Origin: JAYZDF01 sp036337945 | GTDB taxonomy: Bacteria; Myxococcota; Kuafuiibacteriia; Kuafuiibacteriales; Kuafuiibacteriaceae | Reading direction: 5' to 3' | Length of the DNA stretch: 64,000 nt | Assembly (NCBI GenBank): GCA_036337945.1 | Contig: JAYZDF010000015.1 | Span: 6,850-70,849 of the forward strand | Part shown: piece after piece, positions 51,589 through 60,401 of the stretch | Numbering within the stretch: the stretch's first letter is position 1 | Layout: each line of letters begins with the position of its first letter | Position numbers and translations under genes: made by a program | The notes under the pieces: generated by a model | Databases searched by the model: none | What the model was told of the DNA's origin: nothing | What the model saw: the letters and a program-made list of their open reading frames with translations, nothing else

Positions 51589-52449
51589 TTAATAGCGGTT
51601 CAGGAAGTTCCAGACAGTTCGTGCGGTTGTTTGAGAGCCGATCGTGTCGGGCCACCCGTGGCCTTGTCCATCAAGCCGATAGTGCTCGAGGTGTCCGTCA
51701 CCACTACAATTACTATACACAAAATGATCAGCAGTCCCCTCCGACGACTGTGACTCCTCTTGGCAATTATATTTTGTTGACCAGTATGTCAGTAAGTCGG
51801 GGATATTTCGCATCGGACCCACTTCGCTCCATGATTTCCAATCCCATGAATCTTGGTAACTGATGATTCCATCTTCCGTTCCATGAATGTGCATAATTGG
51901 AATATTTCTGGGCTGGTTGCATGAGGCCACATTGACAGGCATGGTCCCAGCAAATGACGCCAGGGCCGTCAATTCATCGCTCATCTGACATGCCAATTCA
52001 TACGTAAACATGGACCCCAGTGAGTATCCAATTCCATAAATCTTACTGGCGTTCACATCATGGTTCATCGAGATATCCTCGATGATTTTTCTAACATACC
52101 TAATATCTTGTTCTCGCTCGGATGTTGTATTGAGTTGCCATTCACCTTCGTTTCCATCCACCAATACAGCTTGAGGCAACACTAAAATAAATCCGTTTTC
52201 CGAGGCGAGTGTTTCAAATTCTCTTTGTTGAGGAAACTCGATGCCTGCTCCGCCCCCTCCGTGGAAAGCCAATAACACAGGCGCACTCGTCGAAGTATTT
52301 GCGGGTACGAAGATATGGTAGGAGCGCGATTGACCGTCTACGTCGATGCTGACAGCCGGAAGCTCAATCGATGCACCACTGCAGCCCGAGCAATAAAGAA
52401 TAAGCATGCTCGTGAACGAAAGGAAAAAATTTTTAGTACAATTCAACAT
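51589..52449 (-). CDS. Lipoprotein esterase (PHB-depolymerase/LpqC-like), paralogue 2
   Basis: A 286-residue protein with a lipoprotein signal (YCSGC), then an alpha/beta-hydrolase domain: oxyanion loop 'LLAFHGGGGAGIEF', 'EWQLNT', nucleophile Ser in 'GIGYSLGSMFTYELAC', 'PIMHIHGTEDGIISY' (Asp) and 'DGQGHGWP' (His). This is the polyhydroxybutyrate-depolymerase/feruloyl-esterase-like group (LpqC). It is very similar to the gene 9 nt upstream on the same strand, evidently a tandem duplication. It is probably a secreted esterase attacking an external polymer. Confidence 0.88.
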   Translation of the reverse strand: MLNCTKNFFLSFTSMLILYCSGCSGASIELPAVSIDVDGQSRSYHIFVPANTSTSAPVLLAFHGGGGAGIEFPQQREFETLASENGFILVLPQAVLVDGNEGEWQLNTTSEREQDIRYVRKIIEDISMNHDVNASKIYGIGYSLGSMFTYELACQMSDELTALASFAGTMPVNVASCNQPRNIPIMHIHGTEDGIISYQDSWDWKSWSEVGPMRNIPDLLTYWSTKYNCQEESQSSEGTADHFVYSNCSGDGHLEHYRLDGQGHGWPDTIGSQTTARTVWNFLNRY

Positions 52450-52458
52450 TGAGCGAAA

Positions 52459-53445
52459 TTATAGACTGAATTGCTCAAAAAATCTCCATATCACCGTGGC
52501 TGTTTGCTGTCCGTCAATAAAATCAGGCCAGCCATGATCGACACCTTCCAGGCGGAAATGCTCTACACGAACGTTATCCTCGCAATTCTCATAGACATAC
52601 CTCATTCCATCTTGCCGTTCTGCGTTACAAGCAAACTTCCTTTGCCAGTGGTCGACCAAACCCGGAACGCCAAACATCCTTCCTACTGAATCCCAGTTTT
52701 TCCAGTCCCAAGAAGTGAAATAAGGAATGATCTGATCTTGTGTGCCATGGATATGCATGATCCCGATAGCTGAAGGATCAGCGCAATCACGATGGTTCAT
52801 AGGCATACTGCCAGCATACGAGGCGACAGCGGCAAACTTCGTACTCAAATGACACGCAATTTCATAAGTGAACATTGAGCCAAGAGAATAGCCTGTCGCG
52901 TAGACTCGCGTCGTATCAAGGGCAAAGTCTGTTGCAATATCCTCAATAAGTCGCTCCATAAAATCTATATCCTGTCGATTTGAAGAGCCTGTGTTTAGTT
53001 GCCATTCTCCCTCGTTTTCAGGCCGTTGTTGAGAGATGGGACGAGCAACAACAAAGCCTTCACTCTCTGCTAAATCGTAAAAGAGTTTTTCTTGAGGAAA
53101 GGGGTAAAAATTGCCACCGCCACCATTGACCATAACGACCAGCGGTAGCGCTCGCTGCCTTGCGACCTCAGGGACATACAGCAGATATCGACGAGTCTCA
53201 TCACCAACAAGAACTTCGAAAGTCTCAGCCTTTGGTAAATTATCAACCTCTGTCCTCGTTCCACTATCGACACTCGTCGATGGAGTCTGATTCATATTGC
53301 TTTGAACTTCCGGTGTAGTTTCAACTTGATTGGCGTCAAACAAAGCCGTCCGAGAACAAGACGACGCGAGCATTGTAAACACACCTAATACTAAACTGAC
53401 CTTCTTTAGATATACAAAGTTCGTATTGAACGGCTTGAGTCGCAC
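52459..53445 (-). CDS. Lipoprotein esterase (PHB-depolymerase/LpqC-like), paralogue 1
   Basis: A 328-residue protein with a lipobox (LASSC), then a Ser/Thr-rich linker of ~40 residues absent from the paralogue, then the hydrolase domain: 'VVMVNGGGGNFYPF', 'EWQLNTG', 'ATGYSLGSMFTYEIAC' (nucleophile), 'GIMHIHGTQDQIIPY' (Asp) and 'EGVDHGWPDF' (His). The oxyanion residue before the Gly run is Asn instead of the usual His. It is the first gene of the tandem pair. Confidence 0.88.
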   Translation of the reverse strand: MRLKPFNTNFVYLKKVSLVLGVFTMLASSCSRTALFDANQVETTPEVQSNMNQTPSTSVDSGTRTEVDNLPKAETFEVLVGDETRRYLLYVPEVARQRALPLVVMVNGGGGNFYPFPQEKLFYDLAESEGFVVARPISQQRPENEGEWQLNTGSSNRQDIDFMERLIEDIATDFALDTTRVYATGYSLGSMFTYEIACHLSTKFAAVASYAGSMPMNHRDCADPSAIGIMHIHGTQDQIIPYFTSWDWKNWDSVGRMFGVPGLVDHWQRKFACNAERQDGMRYVYENCEDNVRVEHFRLEGVDHGWPDFIDGQQTATVIWRFFEQFSL

Positions 53446-53536
53446 AAGCTAAATATAAGGGGAGCTAGACCGAGGAACAATCAGGACTTTCCAGCTAGGG
53501 AGAGTATCTCACGCTTTGAATTCCCATAGAATCTCC

Positions 53537-53671
53537 GTGCATCTTAACCGACAAAATCAAAGTGCGAATGTCCAACATTCGAAAGGTATTCCACTGGATA
53601 CTGCTGAACTTGGCAATCTGTTCGACGAAGATATCGAGGCAATATCAAATGCGTTTATAGCCAAAAAGTAG
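53537..53671 (+). CDS. Possible small protein (44 codons)
   Basis: A plus-strand frame with GTG at 53537 and TAG at 53669-53671, containing 'SKGIPLDTAELGNLFDED' and 'IEAISNAFIAKK', reads like a protein end. The frame is open from about 53460 without a better start and without a ribosome site. It may be a remnant or chance. The rest of the 53446-53730 gap shows nothing else. Confidence 0.15.
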   Translation: MHLNRQNQSANVQHSKGIPLDTAELGNLFDEDIEAISNAFIAKK

Positions 53672-53730
53672 GTATCTCGTGTTTCAGTGCAGGCTTACAG
53701 TTCACGAATGACCAGCCCGGCTCTGTAGTG

Positions 53731-54942
53731 TCATGTTTTTTTCGTTCGAGTGATAAATACGACGTAAGCGAACAACACCAGGCCGAAAGACACCGTAAGC
53801 CAACTACCGGCTGCGGGATCAGCGTAATAATCGCTGACCCATCCCGCACCTAAAGCGCCCGTGGATTGTGCTATTGAAAATAAGAAAAAATCCAGTGCAA
53901 CCATTCGTCCCAGCAAATGGTCGGGTGTTGCTGCTTGTAGCTCGGCTGTCGAAACGACCCAGTTGTGTCCTTGGCCCGCTCCCCAGACAAAAAGAGCTGT
54001 AAAAGAGATCCAAGCAATATCAAAACCTGCGAAAGCCGCGGCGCCGAGCATAGAAAGCATTGCACCGACGTGAGGATGGCGCGGAAGAACCGAGCTAGGA
54101 ACTAGCGGACCGAGCCCCGTCCCGATAGCTCGAACAGATTGCATGAGACCTAGAGCGATGGCTGCTGACATCGCACTAAGCCTTGAACTGGCGACCATAT
54201 TGAGTGTAACCCACGCCCCTGCACTCGCAAGCAAAGGCGGAGTCTTGGCAAATACCATCATCATGACGCGGGGCCGCTCTTTCGCAAAATTATAGGCCTG
54301 CATCATCTCTTTGAGACCGGGTCTCGGTGGAGGTGCATTGCCCAAGTCAGGCTGTAATCGAGGGAGCTTCCACGCCACTGTCGCGGCGAGTACAAAAGTC
54401 AAAGCATCGAGCAGAATTGCACCACTCGGGCTCAAATATTCTGTGGCAACGCCGCCAACGGCCAATCCCAATGTAAACATGACCGACCAGGTCAGACCCA
54501 AGAGCGCGTTGGCTGGTCCCAGTTCCTCACGGCCAACGATGGCTGGAATCGCTGCGGAGCGGGCAGTGATGCCAATACTGGAAATGCATACGCGGACAAA
54601 TAGTGCGATTTGAAGCCCCAGTACTGAGCCTAGTTCTGCAATTCCCCACATTCCCACAGTGATCACAGAGCTCACAAGGTAGGCAGCCAACAATAATTTA
54701 CGCCGGTCGAATCGATCAGCGAGAGGACCCGAGATTGGCGTTACCAAAGCAGTAGGAATCGTGTGGGCAAGAAATACGAGACCGATAGCAAGAGCCCCCT
54801 CGCCTTTGTCCAAAGTAATGACAGCGATGGCAATATAGCTTAGCCAATCTCCTATCAGCGATATTGTGTGACTCAACCACAACCGCCTGAAGTCTCGATT
54901 TTCGAGAACAAGACGTCTAAATGTTTGGATATTTCCATCCAT
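53731..54942 (-). CDS. MFS transporter (MFS_3/enterobactin-exporter-like)
   Basis: A 403-residue protein with 12 predicted TM helices. It starts 'FRRLWLSHTISLIGDWLSYIAI' and has the loop 2-3 motif 'GPLADRFDRRKLLLAAYLVS', characteristic of the MFS_3 (EntS-like) group. It exports or transports an unknown small molecule. The gene begins 5 nt after the end of a short possible frame on the same strand. No regulator is adjacent. Confidence 0.9.
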   Translation of the reverse strand: MDGNIQTFRRLVLENRDFRRLWLSHTISLIGDWLSYIAIAVITLDKGEGALAIGLVFLAHTIPTALVTPISGPLADRFDRRKLLLAAYLVSSVITVGMWGIAELGSVLGLQIALFVRVCISSIGITARSAAIPAIVGREELGPANALLGLTWSVMFTLGLAVGGVATEYLSPSGAILLDALTFVLAATVAWKLPRLQPDLGNAPPPRPGLKEMMQAYNFAKERPRVMMMVFAKTPPLLASAGAWVTLNMVASSRLSAMSAAIALGLMQSVRAIGTGLGPLVPSSVLPRHPHVGAMLSMLGAAAFAGFDIAWISFTALFVWGAGQGHNWVVSTAELQAATPDHLLGRMVALDFFLFSIAQSTGALGAGWVSDYYADPAAGSWLTVSFGLVLFAYVVFITRTKKT

Positions 54943-54947
54943 AATTC

Positions 54948-55148
54948 TTATCGTACATATCGATTTCTCAAATCCTGCAAAAAGCTGACGATATCAACTC
55001 CTGAAACATATCGTTTCTCAGGCTCGCGCAGATCGACAAAACTGATATAGATGTTCATTTTGTCGGTGCCAATACTACTTTTGATCTTCAATACGCCGAT
55101 AGTCAAAAAAGACGAACTCCCAGACGGGACTTGGGGAGTCGTAGACAC
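54948..55148 (-). CDS. Possible small protein upstream of the MFS gene
   Basis: A 66-codon frame starting at GTG 55148 and ending 5 nt before the MFS ATG, in the position of a leading operon gene. Its second half ('MNIYISFVDLREPEKRYVS', 'VDIVSFLQDLRNRY') is protein-like, but there is no ribosome site or known family. Support is weak. Confidence 0.2.
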   Translation of the reverse strand: MSTTPQVPSGSSSFLTIGVLKIKSSIGTDKMNIYISFVDLREPEKRYVSGVDIVSFLQDLRNRYVR

Positions 55149-55181
55149 GAAACATTGAATCCAAAAAGCTGTTCCACTACC

Positions 55182-55484
55182 ATGCTTGAAGGTCTAAACG
55201 TAACCGTTGTGGAAATTGCAAGTGCGCCCGTGCCTTTCGATCAAGCGATGTATGATCTTGCCCAAAAATGTTTAGATCAATGGCCTCAAGGAAAGCAGCG
55301 GAAGTATTTCACGAAATGGATGAAGAACGCTCTTGAGACAGTTCAAGCCTATGACCCGACGTGTGAGAGAGGTGCCGCACCTCGACCCAATGAACCTTAC
55401 GATCATCGCTACACATTCAAATATCAATGCAGCCAGACAGAGCTGACTCAAATTCTTGAGGCGATCACCTTTACCGGTTCCTAG
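55182..55484 (+). CDS. Hypothetical protein (~100 residues)
   Basis: A small soluble protein starting at ATG 55182 ('MLEGLNVTVVEIASAPVPF'); the frame is open from TTG 55131. It contains a helical stretch 'YDLAQKCLDQWPQGKQRKYF' and two more cysteines, with no signal peptide and no recognised family. It lies between the MFS transporter and nqrM, 155 nt before the latter. Codon content looks coding. Confidence 0.55.
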   Translation: MLEGLNVTVVEIASAPVPFDQAMYDLAQKCLDQWPQGKQRKYFTKWMKNALETVQAYDPTCERGAAPRPNEPYDHRYTFKYQCSQTELTQILEAITFTGS

Positions 55485-55639
55485 GAACCATCTCAGATTA
55501 GAGAGCGCCGCGATACACAACCTCATTTACCCTGCAAACCAATCATCGCCGAAAAGAATGCTGATCTTCACAGACCTGAAGAAAGGAAGAGCGTAAGTTC
55601 AGTGTTGCGCGACCTGAAATCAGTCGCTATTTAGGAGTC

Positions 55640-55873
55640 GTGAACGTCGTATTGCTCACCATGGCCGTGTTCTTCATTACCGTCTTGGCGATGGCGACCG
55701 GAGTGATTTTGACCCGCGGAAAAAAGCAACTCCAAGGATCATGTGGCGGACCCGCATTTAATTCCGCATGCTGTATGACGTGCCCAGACAAAGACGTATG
55801 CGATGACGAAAAAGTACTGAACCACACCGAGGACACATTGGTCGAAATTGGTGGGTCAAACAGTTCTTGCTGA
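55640..55873 (+). CDS. nqrM: NqrM, maturation factor of Na+-NQR (DUF539)
   Basis: A 77-residue protein with one N-terminal TM ('VVLLTMAVFFITVLAMATGVIL'), then 'QLQGSCGG', 'ACCMTC' and a later 'DVC'. This is the DUF539/NqrM layout, whose cysteines help deliver iron to the NqrD/NqrE centre. The GTG start is preceded by AGGAG. Its Cys-rich end continues with an acidic tail ending in Cys. It lies on the plus strand, convergent with apbE 13 nt away, instead of following it in the operon as in Vibrio. Confidence 0.9.
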   Translation: MNVVLLTMAVFFITVLAMATGVILTRGKKQLQGSCGGPAFNSACCMTCPDKDVCDDEKVLNHTEDTLVEIGGSNSSC

Positions 55874-55886
55874 AGTTTTACGACCA

Positions 55887-57005
55887 CTACTTGATTCGGT
55901 CGGAGCTGCCCGGAAAGTTTGATGTTCGAGTAACATCAAACTGATCTCCCTTTTGATGAACAAATAAAGCCGAAACCTTTGGAAAATGTACAAGGGATTT
56001 TTCGAAAGCTTCTTGGCCTAGGACCATAGCGGCGGTGGCCAAAGCATCCGCCTGCATACAATTCGGCGCTATAACTGTCACAGAAACCAACGTATGTAAT
56101 ACAGGCGCGCCCGTGCGTGGATCTATGATGTGATGATAGCGCCGGCCTTCCCGACTAAAAAAGTTCCGATAGCTACCACTGGTTGCCATCGCACCCTTCT
56201 CAAGCTCTGCGGTCCCGATCAGTTCGAGTCTGGTCGCTTCGGGCGTAGGTCTATTTATGCCCAACTTCCATGGCCTGCCTTTCGCATTCATTCCCTTAAC
56301 GGCAATTTCTCCGCCAATTTCCACCATGAAGCGCTCAGCACCCGCTTCTTCAACGAGTGCGGCAATCGAATCAACGGCATAACCTTTTGCGATGCCCGAT
56401 AAGTTTATCCGCACGCGAGGATCTGCTTTTTGGATACCACCATTTTCGGCGGTCACTTTGTCCAGTCCCACATACGGTTTGAGTGAGGCAATCGACTCCG
56501 CAGACGGTTTATTGATATGACGACCGGTTTTATCAAACCCCCACGCGTCGATGAGCGGACCTAGCGTGATATCGAACGCCCCCTGTGTCTTCTTACCAAT
56601 GTCCAAGGCACTCGACACCACATGGAAAAACTCAGCCTCCACGGGAAAGCTTTTTGTGTCGCCGCTTTCATTGAACCGACTAATCGCACTCTTTGGGCGA
56701 TAGGTAGACATGAGGTCATTAATGGCCTCAAGCTTCTGATCGAACTGCGTTTGCAGGCCGCTCCATTCGGTCTTATCTTGCTCGTTCTCGACAACAAGCT
56801 TTACGAGGTAGGTTGTGCCCATAGTCTCGCCGCGAAAAACAAGTTGTTCAGCCGGTTTTTGAGCGACGAGGCCAGGGTTGGAAGATCTAGGGGATATCTT
56901 TTCTGGACGCCGGATAAACAAAGCGACGAACAGAGCAAGGACGAATAAGAAAGGGAACACGAAGCGCCTCCAGGCGGACGCTTCGAGTTGTGGGTTGGAA
57001 GGCAA
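55887..57005 (-). CDS. apbE: FAD:protein FMN transferase
   Basis: A 372-residue protein with an N-terminal TM/signal (about 12-28) and then the ApbE fold: 'FRGETMGTTYLVKLV', 'FDITLGPLIDAWGFD', 'RINLSGIAKGYAVDSIAAL', 'FMVEIGGEIAVKG' and 'HHIIDPRTGAPV'. It attaches FMN to the Thr of S-G-A-T motifs, here in NqrB and NqrC. It is the last gene of the nqr operon, 3 nt after nqrF, which fits this role. Confidence 0.95.
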   Translation of the reverse strand: MPSNPQLEASAWRRFVFPFLFVLALFVALFIRRPEKISPRSSNPGLVAQKPAEQLVFRGETMGTTYLVKLVVENEQDKTEWSGLQTQFDQKLEAINDLMSTYRPKSAISRFNESGDTKSFPVEAEFFHVVSSALDIGKKTQGAFDITLGPLIDAWGFDKTGRHINKPSAESIASLKPYVGLDKVTAENGGIQKADPRVRINLSGIAKGYAVDSIAALVEEAGAERFMVEIGGEIAVKGMNAKGRPWKLGINRPTPEATRLELIGTAELEKGAMATSGSYRNFFSREGRRYHHIIDPRTGAPVLHTLVSVTVIAPNCMQADALATAAMVLGQEAFEKSLVHFPKVSALFVHQKGDQFDVTRTSNFPGSSDRIK

Positions 57006-57008
57006 AGA

Positions 57009-58292
57009 TCAGCCTCCGAAATCATCAAGCGCAATATTTTCCATCTCGACACCGAGGTCGAGCAGCATATTAATTACGGCCTGATTCATCATGGGTGGGC
57101 CGCACATGTAGTATTCACAATCCTCTGGAGACGGATGGTCCTTCAGGTAGTTGTCATACAAGACTTGGTGAATAAAGCCTGTATAACCTTTCTGAGCACC
57201 CAAAGCTTGACGTGTGGGAGACTCAGGGTCGTCCCATTTGTCTTCGTCTGTCAGGTCAGACAGGGCCAGGTGCCACTCGAAGTTCGGATTATCAGCTTGA
57301 ATCTTGTCAAAATGGTCGACATAAAATGCTTCGCGGTAGCTGCGAGCTCCGTACCAGAACGAAACCTTCCGATCGGTTTTGATACGGCGGAATTGATCGA
57401 AGATGTGTGAACGCATAGGTGCCATACCTGCGCCACCGCCCACGAAGACCATTTCGTTTTTGGTCTCTTTAGCGAAAAACTCACCAAAAGGACCGGATAT
57501 GGTGACTTCATCGCCAGGCTTCAAACTGAAAATGTACGAAGACATGATGCCGGGAGGCACAGCTTTCCACTGATTGGCTGCACGGTCCCAGGGAGGGGAC
57601 GCCACGCGGACATTCAGCATAATCATGCCCTCTTCTTCGGGATAATTTGCCATCGAGTACGCTCGCGTCACATGCTCTTCGACGGTCGAGACGAGGGGCC
57701 ATAAATTAAATTTGTCCCAGTCGCCCCGGTATTCTTCGCCAATGTCGAAATCCGCGTATTTCGCTACATGAGGTGGACACTCAATTTGAATGTATCCACC
57801 AGCGCGAAATGGAACCGATTCGCCTTCCGGCAGTTCAAGAACGAGCTCTTTGATGAAAGTCGCCACGTTGTCGTTTGAACGAACCTTACATTTCCATTTG
57901 CGGACACTGAATACTTCGGGCTCGACCTCTATATTCATGTCAGCTTTAACTTTAACCTGACAAGAAAGTCGACAGCCCTCGCGTTCTTCGCCTCGCGAAA
58001 TATGCGTCTTTTCGGTAGGCAAAATAGCGCCGCCACCATCGTGGACGTGAACCTTGCAAACACCACACGTTCCGCCACCGCCGCAGGCGGACGGAATAAA
58101 AATCTTCTGCGCGGCGAGAGTGTTTAACAAGGTTCCACCAGCTGGCGCTACGATGGGGTTATCTTTGTCGTCATTGACAACAATGCGAACATCAGCCGTA
58201 TTAACCAACTGAGAGCGCGCGCCCATGAGAATCGCTACAAGGGCCACAATCATAAAAATAAAGACGGCTACGCCGAGTCCTGCAGTAAGCAT
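57009..58292 (-). CDS. nqrF: Na+-NQR subunit F (NADH dehydrogenase)
   Basis: A 427-residue protein with an N-terminal TM (about 5-25), a [2Fe-2S] domain with C70, C76, C79 and C111 in the same numbering as the Vibrio protein, an FAD-binding '[11 protein letters not shown]' and an NADH-binding '[19 protein letters not shown]'. It ends '[11 protein letters not shown]'. It takes electrons from NADH and passes them via FAD and the iron-sulfur centre into the complex. It lies 15 nt after nqrE. Confidence 0.97.
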   Translation of the reverse strand: MLTAGLGVAVFIFMIVALVAILMGARSQLVNTADVRIVVNDDKDNPIVAPAGGTLLNTLAAQKIFIPSACGGGGTCGVCKVHVHDGGGAILPTEKTHISRGEEREGCRLSCQVKVKADMNIEVEPEVFSVRKWKCKVRSNDNVATFIKELVLELPEGESVPFRAGGYIQIECPPHVAKYADFDIGEEYRGDWDKFNLWPLVSTVEEHVTRAYSMANYPEEEGMIMLNVRVASPPWDRAANQWKAVPPGIMSSYIFSLKPGDEVTISGPFGEFFAKETKNEMVFVGGGAGMAPMRSHIFDQFRRIKTDRKVSFWYGARSYREAFYVDHFDKIQADNPNFEWHLALSDLTDEDKWDDPESPTRQALGAQKGYTGFIHQVLYDNYLKDHPSPEDCEYYMCGPPMMNQAVINMLLDLGVEMENIALDDFGG

Positions 58293-58307
58293 ATCTTCAC
58301 ACCTTCC

Positions 58308-58922
58308 TTAGAGTTGAATTCCAGCAAATGCCATAAAGCCGATCGCCATGAGGCCAGTCAGCATGAAAGTGATCCCAAGTCCGCGTAGGCCTGGCGGTAC
58401 ATTACTATAACGCATTTTTTCGCGCAGAGCCGCGAGAGCGATAATGGCGAGCATGAAGCCCATACCTGAGCCTGCGCCAAATACAACGCTCTCACCGAAG
58501 CTGTAATCACGTTCTACCATAAACAAAGAGCCTCCCAAGATTGCACAGTTTACCGCAATCAGAGGTAGGAATACCCCCAGTGCTGAATAGAGCGCTGGAG
58601 CAAACTTATCAATCGTCATCTCGACGACCTGTACCGTTGCAGCAATCGTCCCAATAAAAGTGAGAAACGTTAGAAACGAAAGGTCAACGGTTGCGAAGTC
58701 GGGGCTAAGCCAAACCAACGCACCTTCCTTGAGGAACATGTTGTACACCAAGTTGTTGATTGGTGTGCAAATGCCTGAAACGAATACAACGGCAAAGCCT
58801 AGGCCGATAGCGGTATCAACCTTCTTTGAAACAGCGAGAAACGAACACATGCCCAAGAAAAACGCGAGGGCCATGTTTTCTACAAATATCGCTTTTGCAG
58901 CGAGACTCAAATAATGTTCCAT
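58308..58922 (-). CDS. nqrE: Na+-NQR subunit E
   Basis: A 204-residue polytopic protein with six TM helices, starting '[20 protein letters not shown]' and with '[11 protein letters not shown]' containing the conserved Cys of the iron centre shared by NqrD and NqrE. A second conserved Cys occurs near '[12 protein letters not shown]'. It lies 2 nt after nqrD, and its length is normal for the family. Confidence 0.97.
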   Translation of the reverse strand: MEHYLSLAAKAIFVENMALAFFLGMCSFLAVSKKVDTAIGLGFAVVFVSGICTPINNLVYNMFLKEGALVWLSPDFATVDLSFLTFLTFIGTIAATVQVVEMTIDKFAPALYSALGVFLPLIAVNCAILGGSLFMVERDYSFGESVVFGAGSGMGFMLAIIALAALREKMRYSNVPPGLRGLGITFMLTGLMAIGFMAFAGIQL

Positions 58923-58924
58923 GA

Positions 58925-59545
58925 CTATGCCTCCTCAACCTGGTCAGGCTTCCAAGTTCTGAGTGCCCAGATAAAGCCGCCGATAAGAAAAAATGCCGCA
59001 GGAGCGAGCACCAAAAGTCCGTTTGGTTGATACCAGCCGCCTTCACTGACAAGCGGTAAGATCTCGATTCCGAATAATTTTCCTGAACCGAATAATTCGC
59101 GGAACAATCCGACGAGAAGAATGACGAGACCATAGCCTAAGCCGTTTCCAATTCCGTCGATAAAGCTCCGTGTTGGAGAATTCTGCATCGCGAAAGCTTC
59201 CGCACGCCCCATGACAATACAGTTTGTGATAATCAAACCTACGAAAACCGAGAGCTGCTTGCTTGTTTCGAATAAGAACGCCTTCAAAATCTGGTCGGTC
59301 ACAATCACCAAGGAAGCAATAATCGTAAGTTGCACAATAATACGAATGCTTGGCGGTATGTGATTACGAAGTACGCTAACCGAAAGATTGGATAGAGCTA
59401 GTACGCAGGTCACCGCAATTGCCATAACCGCTGCGGTTTCCATTTTCGTCGTCACTGCAAGAGCCGAACAGATACCCAAAACCTGTAAGGCGATAGGATT
59501 ATTATCAAACAGTGGGTCAATAAGAACTTCTTTTGTTTTACTCAT
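58925..59545 (-). CDS. nqrD: Na+-NQR subunit D
   Basis: A 206-residue protein with six TM helices. '[20 protein letters not shown]' and '[19 protein letters not shown]' hold the two conserved cysteines that, with those of NqrE, bind the intramembrane iron centre. It is the topological counterpart of NqrE in inverted orientation. A short gap (28 nt) separates it from nqrC. Confidence 0.97.
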   Translation of the reverse strand: MSKTKEVLIDPLFDNNPIALQVLGICSALAVTTKMETAAVMAIAVTCVLALSNLSVSVLRNHIPPSIRIIVQLTIIASLVIVTDQILKAFLFETSKQLSVFVGLIITNCIVMGRAEAFAMQNSPTRSFIDGIGNGLGYGLVILLVGLFRELFGSGKLFGIEILPLVSEGGWYQPNGLLVLAPAAFFLIGGFIWALRTWKPDQVEEA

Positions 59546-59573
59546 TTCGATGTCCCTCCTTTGTCACAAGCGA

Positions 59574-60401
59574 TCAGCTCGCTTGCCCCACGACATTACG
59601 GATGTACTTTCCAAAGCCGTTGTCGCCCATCCAGAACCGAACGAGGTGAGTCACTCCGTTTCCTGTGATCGTTGCGCCCGATAAGCCGTCCACTTGGTAA
59701 GGATCTTGTTCGGGTGTTCCAGCTTGACCTTTTTTGACTGTAATTTTTGCTTCGCCCCACGAGCTCACACTGCTTCCTTGCGGACCAAAAAGTTTCCGTC
59801 CAGGCCATTTTGCTTTCCACGCAGGATTATCTACCTCTCCGCCAAGACCGGGCGTTTCGCCGTGCTGATAGAAAGTGATGCCTTTAATGGAGTTTCCGTC
59901 TGACTCGAGAGCTAGATAGCCGTAGAGTGTGGACCATAGGCCCTTTCCTTCAATAGGAAAGATGTATTGTTCGAGCTGAAAGCCTGCTCCACCGGTTCCC
60001 ATTTCTTTTTGGGACACCTGATAGACCATTGCTTTATTGGGAACTCTGCGAACACCTGCCAGGTTTTTAGGAGCGTCTGCGCTCTGGGCGGGGTCTTTCT
60101 TTGCTTTTTGTTGGTCAAAGCTAGCCGCATCTTTCGTCGCTGCCTGATCGACCTTACCTGTCTTCAAGTCGACCACGACGAGTTTGATTCGTTTCGAAAA
60201 CAAGCTCTGAATTTCGTCGGAAGACGCTGTATCTTTGAAGTCAATACCTGCTACTGAGAGTACTTTTTTCTGACGATCTAACACTTTGTTTAGGTCCTGC
60301 TTGTCTTTGAGACCCACAGCCGACGAGGAAACAATCACGGCGCAAACGAGACAAACCGCTACGCAGAAACCGAGGATATATATAACGCTGTTACGCTGCA
60401 T
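59574..60401 (-). CDS. nqrC: Na+-NQR subunit C (FMN-carrying)
   Basis: A 275-residue protein with one N-terminal TM and a periplasmic domain. 'DGLSGATITGNGV' places the covalent FMN on T244. 'GGAGFQLEQYIFPIEGKGLW' and 'GETPGLGGEV' are conserved family blocks. The central region (about 85-115) has an Ala/Lys/Asp-rich insert. It overlaps the end of nqrB by 11 nt, with CGGAGG as ribosome site inside that gene. Confidence 0.97.
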   Translation of the reverse strand: MQRNSVIYILGFCVAVCLVCAVIVSSSAVGLKDKQDLNKVLDRQKKVLSVAGIDFKDTASSDEIQSLFSKRIKLVVVDLKTGKVDQAATKDAASFDQQKAKKDPAQSADAPKNLAGVRRVPNKAMVYQVSQKEMGTGGAGFQLEQYIFPIEGKGLWSTLYGYLALESDGNSIKGITFYQHGETPGLGGEVDNPAWKAKWPGRKLFGPQGSSVSSWGEAKITVKKGQAGTPEQDPYQVDGLSGATITGNGVTHLVRFWMGDNGFGKYIRNVVGQAS

